From Mimachlamys varia (taxonomy: Eukaryota > Mollusca > Bivalvia > Pectinida > Pectinidae), in contig OX392530.1 in the NCBI GenBank assembly GCA_947623455.1, positions 29,729,405-29,793,404 of the forward strand: a DNA stretch of 64,000 nt. The letters run 5' to 3'. The notes under the pieces are model-generated. The model made no database searches, had not been told where the DNA came from, and saw nothing but the letters and a program-made list of their open reading frames with translations. Below, one piece after another: positions 13,001 to 22,000 of the stretch (position 1 is its first letter; every line of letters starts with the position of its first letter). Position numbers and translations under genes: made by a program.

Positions 13001-16000
13001 GAAAAGATCGCGTAGAGAGTGGACGAGTAGGGGCGTCAGCCCTAAGTCTTCCACGACTGCCACAGCTGTTACAGAACAAACAACGAAATAAATCAGGGTT
13101 TAGTAATTAGACAAGGTCACATAGAGAGTGGACGAGTAGGGGCGTCGGCCCTAAGTCTTCTACCACTGCCACAGCTGGTACAGAACAAATAACAAAATAA
13201 ATCAGGGTTTAGTAATTAGACAAGGTCACATAGAGAGTGGATAGGTAGGGGCGTTAGCCATGGGTCTTCTACCACTGCCACAGCTGGAGCAGAACAAAAA
13301 ACACATTAAATCACAAGCTCACAGACTCTACAAATATTTCTACAATTTTAAAGCAGTACAAATATTTACACATCAATAAATCTGACCTTAAAAAATGATA
13401 AGGGGACCAATGGGAATGCATTACTCACCCGGTTTTATCTCTTTTTAACTTAAATATATGGCTACATATCATTCAAAAGAACATATGAAATATTTAAGAT
13501 ATATTCGACCCCTGTGATCTTGAAGGATGTCAAGGTAATTTGTATTCAAAATTTTTGTTCCAATTCTTCAATGGAAGCAACCAGCCAAATCATATGTCTA
13601 GGCGATTAGGTATTTCTGAAAGAAGTAGTTTAAAGGTTTGACATATTTGAACCCTGTCACCTTGAAAGTAAGTCAAGGTCATTTCATTGTTCAGCTTCTT
13701 CAGAGAAAGCTACGTGCTAAATATCATGTCCCTAGGCCTTTCAGTATTTCAGAAGAAGTTTTTTGAATGTTTGACATATTTGACCCAAGTGACCTTGAAA
13801 GTAGGTCAAAGTTGGATTGGTTGGGTTTTTTTTCACAATCTTCATCAGGCTTCATCCCAGGAAGCTACATGCCATCTTTCATGATGATACACCTAGAGGT
13901 ATTTCAGAGGAAGTTGTTTAAAGGAAAAGCTACTGCATCATCGCAAAATCTAAAATTCTTATACAGTTCTGTATAATCAATATGGTGTGACACCAAACAT
14001 AGCCAGTTCTGTGTTCTGTAAGACCAAGTAACATGAAATTATATAACTACAATTATAGTACATCCACTTTCTATACACTTGTCAGGCTATACTTAATGTT
14101 AACAAAACAACAAACGAATTACCTCCACTTGGCCTGGCTTTGGTCGGAATCTGTAAACTGGTTCAAACAGCTGGAGGCGTACCTTGGAGCCAACATTCAA
14201 TTTGTCGTTCACTCCCTTCACCTAAACAGGAATCAGGTCACATGTTTACAGGTTAAATATCACCTGTGTCATCAGGGTAAAGTTCATCAGGGTAAAGTTC
14301 ATCAGGGTAAAGGTCACCAGAGTAAAGGTCATCAGGAATTAGGTCAGAGATCATTGGTTACAGGTAAAATATCACCAGTGTCATTAGGGAAAAGGTCATC
14401 AGGGTAAAGGTCATCAGTCAAGAACAACATGGAGTCATAGATGTGAGACAAGATTTTATCAGCAGTTTGTTTTATAGATGAGCAGTTTAAAACAAATGCA
14501 ACTAGAACTGTAAGCCGATGGCTGACTAATACCCCCCGCTACCTCTTATTAGAGGTGTCTGACATGTTTTTGAAAAAAACATGATGTAGTACAAGTTGTA
14601 TATAACATGCATTATATAATGTCAACAGTCAGCAGAATTTTAAAAGCCGAACAGACAAATTTTAACCTGTGTATAGTAATCCTCAACATTACTTACTGCG
14701 AAGTTTCATTGAAAATGACCCAGTAGTTTAGAAGAAGTTGTCCAGACATCATGTTATTACGGAAACCTGTGTATAGTCACCTCATTACCATGGCAACCAA
14801 AATTTTGACAAACGAAACCCTGTATGCAAATCTATACATGGTCCCCAACAATACTGCCAAGTTTCACTGAAATTGATCCAGTAGTTTAGGAGGAGTTGTC
14901 CGGACAACACATTATAATGGAAACCTGTGTATAGTGATCTGGTTACCATGGCAACCAAAATTTTGACAAACGAAACTCTGCATGCACATCTACACATGGT
15001 CCCCAACAATACTGCCAAGTTTTATTGAAATCAATCCAGTAGTTTAGGAGGAGTTGTCCGGACAACATTTTATTATGGAAACCTGTGTATAGTGACCTGG
15101 TTACCATGGCAACCAAAATTTTGACAAACGAAACCCTGCATGCACATCTACACATGGTCCCCAACAATACTGCCAAGTTTTATTGAAATCGATCCAGTAG
15201 TTTAGGAGGAGTTGTCCGGACAACATTTTATTATGGAAACCTGTGTATAGTGACCTGGTTACCATGGCCACCAAAATTTTGACAAACGAAACCCTGCATG
15301 CACATCTACACATGGTCCCCAACAATACTGCCAAGTTTTATTGAAATCGATCCAGTAGTTTAGGAGGAGTTGTCCGGACAACATTTTTCTACGGACAGAC
15401 AGACGGACAGACAAGCTGATTCCAGTATACCCCCCCTAACTTCGTTGCGGGGGGGGTATAATGATAAACATATTGAAAAAATCACTTGCTTTTAATTTCA
15501 AAGAGAAATGTTTGCTCAATCTTTTTTCCACCAGGGATAGGGACTTACTTGCTGTCAAATACAGTTATAAACTTATCAATATTCTACTATTCAGCACTAA
15601 CTTTGTTAATATAAAAAACCTTGTTACAATATTCTTTTTTCTCTTTAAACAAACCTATCTAATGATACAATTTTTTACACAAGTAACTTTTAACATGCAG
15701 TTTCTACAGCATAAACCAAACATGTATACTGATTTAAACTTGGGTCCTTAGTAAGTTACCTTTAGAAATCCCCAGGCGATTCTGTGCCAGCCACCCTCAC
15801 TCTTACTGTCCTCGTATTGTCGACTGGCTGTGCTCATGCTTACAAAGTCTAACAGCTGAAGAAACAAATGAGCATATAGCATTCAAATATTGTACCAACA
15901 AACAGCAGAATAATAATTATATAATATAATCTAAAATGATAACATATATTTGAACATTCCACAGGCAAGTCCAACCTACGAAAATCCAGAAAACAAAGCT

Positions 16001-19000
16001 TTTTGTTTTCAGAATCTTAATTAATGAGTATTTTATTACAACAAAATAAAGTATATAAGTGTAGATACACTGTATATCCTGAATTTATCCCATTCCACTT
16101 AAATATTAATCCCTGATATTAAACCCCTTTATTAGAACATGAATTTATATTCAATTCAATGAAACACTGCTGTTTCCAGTTGAAATTGTGATAGAAACAG
16201 GTCACACGACTTGTTGTTGTTGGATATGGTATTTATTTCACTTGAGTTTGTTAATTTTCAAAAGTCACAACAGACACTCGCTAAATCTTGTGTCCTTTGT
16301 AACTTTTGAAAATTAACAAACTCAAGAGAAATATCTTACCTTATCCAACAACCACTTGTTGTGTGACCTCTATATCGACCTGGACATAAACAGCAAGCTA
16401 ACTCCATGACTACAGTAACTGGTGTCTCTATATACAGCACTGTTAACTTTACACTCCTTTTATACATATAATGATAGTGTTCTCATTAAGGTTTCTTACC
16501 TCAAAAAATACAATAACTTTAGGGTAGTCCTTGGTAAAGTAGTTAAAGTTTTCATTGAAGACCAGTAGTTCCTCCCAAACTGGAAGCACAGATCTGTAAA
16601 TAATTTGACATAAGATACTATATAAGTATTTCACAATATGGGGTTTATTACAGAAGTGTAAATTTGATATGGAGATTATCACACTAGTGTTCAAATATGA
16701 CAAATTAAACTTAAAAGTTAATCTAAGTTTATCACAAATCTAAATTGGATATGGAGTTTACCAAACTTTTTAGTCTAGTTTTCAAATGATATGGAGATTA
16801 TCAAATTAAACTTAAAAGTTAATCTAAGTTTATCACACAATATAAATTTGATATGGAGTTAATCACACTTGAGCCAACTCATCGCTGAATTTTTTCTTTA
16901 AATGCGGTTATATGCTAATATTTGAGTGCGCCAAAATCAGTACATGTACATTTAAAGAAATCAAGTAGCGATGACCTTTAACCCTTTAACCCTGACCACT
17001 GACCATAAGAACTTATCGTGGGACTTCATATCACCACACTATGGTGTAAACATACTGTACACAAAAATGGTCAAGTGCAACTATTGACCACTTTGACCTA
17101 ACCAAACCACAAAAAAATTTCGATAAGGTAACCATACCATGGGGTAAATATGAATTAAAGTTGTTTACTATAAATGCCCACACAGATGCACTGACAAAGA
17201 AAACATCTTTTACCCTCGACTCATTGAGGGTTATGATAAATTCAATTCATACAACCAAAACAAAATCAACTCACTTTCTCTCTTTGAAGTCGAAAGGCTG
17301 GGTCATTATTGGCACAATTTGGGTGACGTTATCATTTTGTGTTTCAAAATAGGTCGACACAGCTCGGTCCCTGTAAATATACAAATAACAACAATTTCAA
17401 AACAAAGTACTATATCCATTTACAGAAGATGTGATATCTTGACCAGTAATGAAAATCGATAAATTAAATTAAAATGATAAAATTTAATATTTAATTTAAA
17501 GTTATCGGTAAAACTGTTAAAGGTTTAGCTATTCTATAACAACATATGATAGCTTAAAAATACAATACCAGTGAAGTGGATACAAGAAGACTTACTTCTT
17601 TTGCTTGGTGAGATTCTGTCCGTTCTCCTCGTTAACAATGTGAACGCGCACCATTGGATGCAAGATATGGAAGTCGTTTTTAAGTTTGTCTGTGCGGTGA
17701 ATTGTGACAGCCAGTATCTGCCCTTCGTCCTCTATCGCTTCCCTCTCCAAACGTTGATCCTCCGTCTCTTCTATCGTAACTGTGTGAAATAAAAAGATGT
17801 TTGTCAACATGACAAATCTCTGTATCTCAATATGATGAATTTGTGTTACCTGTCAACATTCCAACATTCATATGTCCATACGATGAATTTGTTTGATATT
17901 TGTTTCATTAGAACAATTCTTATCCCATCTCACTAGACAAAACTTCAGCTCCTTTGTAGACACAAATCTTTAGATTCTCTCTGAAAAACTATTACAATAC
18001 ATCGATACATGTATCAACATAAATACAAATACGGTGTAAACTTATTACAATGTAATACAGAGTCCAGTGTAATACAGAGTACAGTGTAATACAGAATATA
18101 ATGTTATACAGAATACAGTGTAATACAAAGTACAGTGTAATACAGAATGTAGTGTAATACAGAGTACAGTGTAATACAGAGTATAGTGTAATACAGAGTA
18201 TAGTGTAATACAGAGTACAGTGTAATCACAGATACAATGTTATACAAAGTCAGTGTAATACAGAGTAAAGTGGAATACAGTGTAATACAGAGTAAAGTGT
18301 AATATGGAATAGTGTAATATAGAATACAGTGTAATACAGAGTACAGTGTAATACAGAGTAAAGTGGAATACAGTGTAAAACAGGTAGAGATAGAGTATAA
18401 TACAAATTACAGTGTAAAACAACGTACAATTTAAACAAATTCCCTCAAATGAAACAGTCTGTCACCTATCATACACTTTGCAACTCTAATGACATTTATG
18501 AAATTCTTATTGCCTTCTCTGTAAATTTTAGAAATGATGTCTCTCGAGTGATAATTATTTCATGAAATATTAGCATTGGCTTTCCCCTTGACCATGGCAC
18601 TATGACATAACCAAATAAGATATATTCTCCTTCTTAAAAATGTGTTTCAGAGATCAAAATCTGTGTAGATACGAAGCTACAAGTATGATGACAAACACTT
18701 TCACCAAAATGTAATAGTGACCTTGTTACTATTAAATGTGAACTTTATCAGGATATTCTTAAAACTTGACCACTGCATGTGTATGGGATGAGAAAGTGTG
18801 ATTTTCACAAAAACAGCTTTCCTTCTTTCCACACATCAAAAATCAGTACATAAAACATGATCAAATATATACAGGTGTGTGCATCTAAAACCTACCTGGT
18901 GTCTTCTTTTTTACTTTCTTTGCTTCTTTCACCTCTGTTTCCTCATCGTCTGCATCTGCTTCTGCATCCTCAGCCTCAGCATCCTGTAATATACCAAGAC

Positions 19001-22000
19001 ACCATTGACAAAGCTCATCTTCAGGCATCACCTTGTGAAATCAAAAAATCTTAAACCTTGCTGTTTATGGCCATTATACTTAACTTTGAATTAAAAGTAA
19101 TCCCATAACATCTTAATATCATCAAAATACTTACCCAGGATAAAGTGACTGATGATGATTTATATGACACTAATTAGGCAGTAAATGTTTACTTACCTGA
19201 ACTTCCTCCCCTTCCTCTCCCTTCTTCTTCTTTTTCTTTTTCTTCTTGCCTTTACTAGGTGTGGTTGGCTCCTCGTCACTCATAGGAGGTGACAGCATAG
19301 CTTCTTCCTCTTCTGTTTCCTTCTTTACTTTTTTCTTCTTTTTCTTCTCTGGCTTTGGTGAGCCCGTCTCGGCTGGTGACATAGCTCCTTCTTCTTCTTC
19401 CGTTTCCTGCCCTTTTTTCTTTTTCTTCTTCTTGCCAGCTTTGGGTGAGGTAGGTTCAGATTCAGGTGGGGACAGGGGCTCTTCTTCCTCACCTTGTTCA
19501 TCTGTCTTCTTTTTCTTCTTGCGTTTAGCAGGCTTTGGTGAGGCTGGCTCGGACTCTGGTGACATAGGACGGTCATCATCTGCAGCCTTCTTCTTCTTTT
19601 TCTTCGTCTTTGTGGGAGTGGGAGGCTCCTCCTCAGGAGCTACAGCTTCCTCCTCAGTATCAGGGGGTTTCTTCTTCTTTTTCTTCTTCTTCTCCACAGG
19701 TGCTGAGGGATCTAGTTCTAAGATAGTCACTGATTTCTCTTTAGGTGAGGTTAAACCAGAGTCGTCCCTACCAGAACAAAAACATCAGTATTGCAGTTCA
19801 AGTCTACCAATAGATTCAATTGAGTCTAACACATAAATTATATATCTGGATTCCTCATCATCATTTTTCCCAATCATTCAGGTTTTTTTAGGCAAATTCC
19901 TAATGAATATCAGATCCAACTTCTTTGTAAGCGGATGAAAACATTTCTTTAAAAGACTTTTAAAATAAAAATATTTAAATTTTCAAATTAAAGTAAAAAT
20001 CATGAATGTTTAACAATAGAGAAATGAATTATATTTTACTTCTTTTTCTTCTTCTTTGTTTTCTTTGTTTCGTCAAGAATTTCAAAGCCTTCATTGTCTT
20101 TCCCCTCTGAAAACATCAAAACAAATACATTTATTTGTTAAAACATACTGGTAAGCTTAAAAAGAAAATTGTACCGATCAATTTGTTTATTTATTATTTA
20201 TTTTGTAAAATAATAGTATCAGAAAGGATCTAGAAACCAGTTGTACAACTTATATCAATCTGTAGTATTTTGTAATTTAGATGCAACCATGACTATTAAT
20301 ATTTTTATTATTATAACATTTCTCTAAATTGTTATAATATATTGCAGGATGGAAAACCCTAACAACAGCTTCTGACAGAAAATCATTTAAGGATTAACTT
20401 TCTACTTTGTTTTGGTTCCCGGGGATAACTACAATGCAACAGGGGTAAATTCAATAGTTTATCCGTTTTCCATTGTAGTTATCCCCAAATAACCTGAACA
20501 AAATAGAAAATTTATCCTTATATTGACAGTATCTTTTTGTGAAATGTTTGTAACTATTATATAGTCTCATCTTCAGACACAGATTTCATTTCAAAACTAA
20601 TAATCGTGAAAATGGTTCAATAAATGTAACAGAATGAAAATTGCATAAATCATTGTTACTCTCCCCACGTTTATTGTTGGTGACGTCACACAATTGGGTT
20701 TCAAACTGAAGGATTTGCATAGCTCTGCCAACATGAATTAATGTTGACGTCATAGAAATTTGGCACGTGTTTGAGTAGAGTTATGAGGTGGTAATGACAG
20801 TCTGCAGTACAATGGTTATCGAGTGAATGACAGTATAGACTGTAAATATTACATTTTACATGTAGAAAAAAATAGCTTACAACAATACTTTGCTTTACCT
20901 GGTAACTGACTTTGACATGTCCCTACCTATTTCCTTTAATTTCTGTTTTTGTTTGTTACTTTTCTCATTCTTGGGGCTGTTTCCAGGATCGTAGGTGTTG
21001 GCTTTAATGGCTGCATCCTCATCTTTCTGTAGACCTTCCCCTTTCCGGAGTGACTCCAGCTGCAACGAAGGGAAAACAATTCATGAAACAAGAACTCCAG
21101 CTGATTTATATTATTATTTGGCTTATTTTGTTTAATGCCCTATGAACAGCCAGGGTCATTTAAGGATGTGTCAGGTTTTCGAGTTTGAGGAAAGCCGGAG
21201 TACCTGGAGAAAAACCATCGACCTACGGTCAGTACCTGGCAAGTGCCCCACATGGGATTCGAACTGGCAACCCAGAGGTGGAGGGCTAGCGGTAGAATGT
21301 CGGAACACCTTAACCACTCAGCCACAGCAGCCCCTGTATTTTATTTATTTTATTATTGTAGACTGATTCAAATGTTAGATTCAATAGACCGAAAATCTTG
21401 ATTTTTCCACCAATTAAATCAACACTACCTGTTTTCTTCATATGCTTCCACAATCTCACAAGCTTGACTACTTCATAATAAAATTTGATACTTTTTCAAA
21501 ATCAATCAGCAGGCTAACATTCTAAATCTATACAAAACTGTACATTGCTGGTTGTTTTTTTCACTCTAAATCTATACAAAACTGTACATTGCTGGTTTTT
21601 TTTTACTCTAAATCTATACAAAACTGTACATTGCTGTGGTTTTTTCACTCTAAATCTATACAAAACTTACATTGCTGGTTTTTTTTTTTTGATTGAGATA
21701 TTTTACAATTACTGTACCGGGTACCGGTATTACCTATATCAATAAAAAATGTACCTGGTATGTTCATAGTACTATATATATTACACAGATTCATAGTGCT
21801 ATACACACCAGATTCATAGTGCTACATGTATACATACCACAGATTCATAGTGCTATACATACCACAGACTCATCAGTTTGCTTTGTCTTCTTCTTCTTTT
21901 TAGTCTTTGCTCCCCTGTAAATAAAATCATGTGGTCAGAGTGTACTAGTATAGCATACCTAAGATTACTGTAAACAAATTTTAGCGCATTACCAAATTTA

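Noticed and set aside
14785..15334. Three similar 77-residue minus-strand frames (MAVLLGTMCRC...)
   Set aside because: They are register copies of the 158-bp intronic repeat.
19246..19836. 196-residue plus-strand reading frame rich in Phe and Ser
   Set aside because: It is the antisense of the lysine/glutamate-rich AHI1 exon 19197-19767; its composition mirrors that exon and it crosses the exon boundary.
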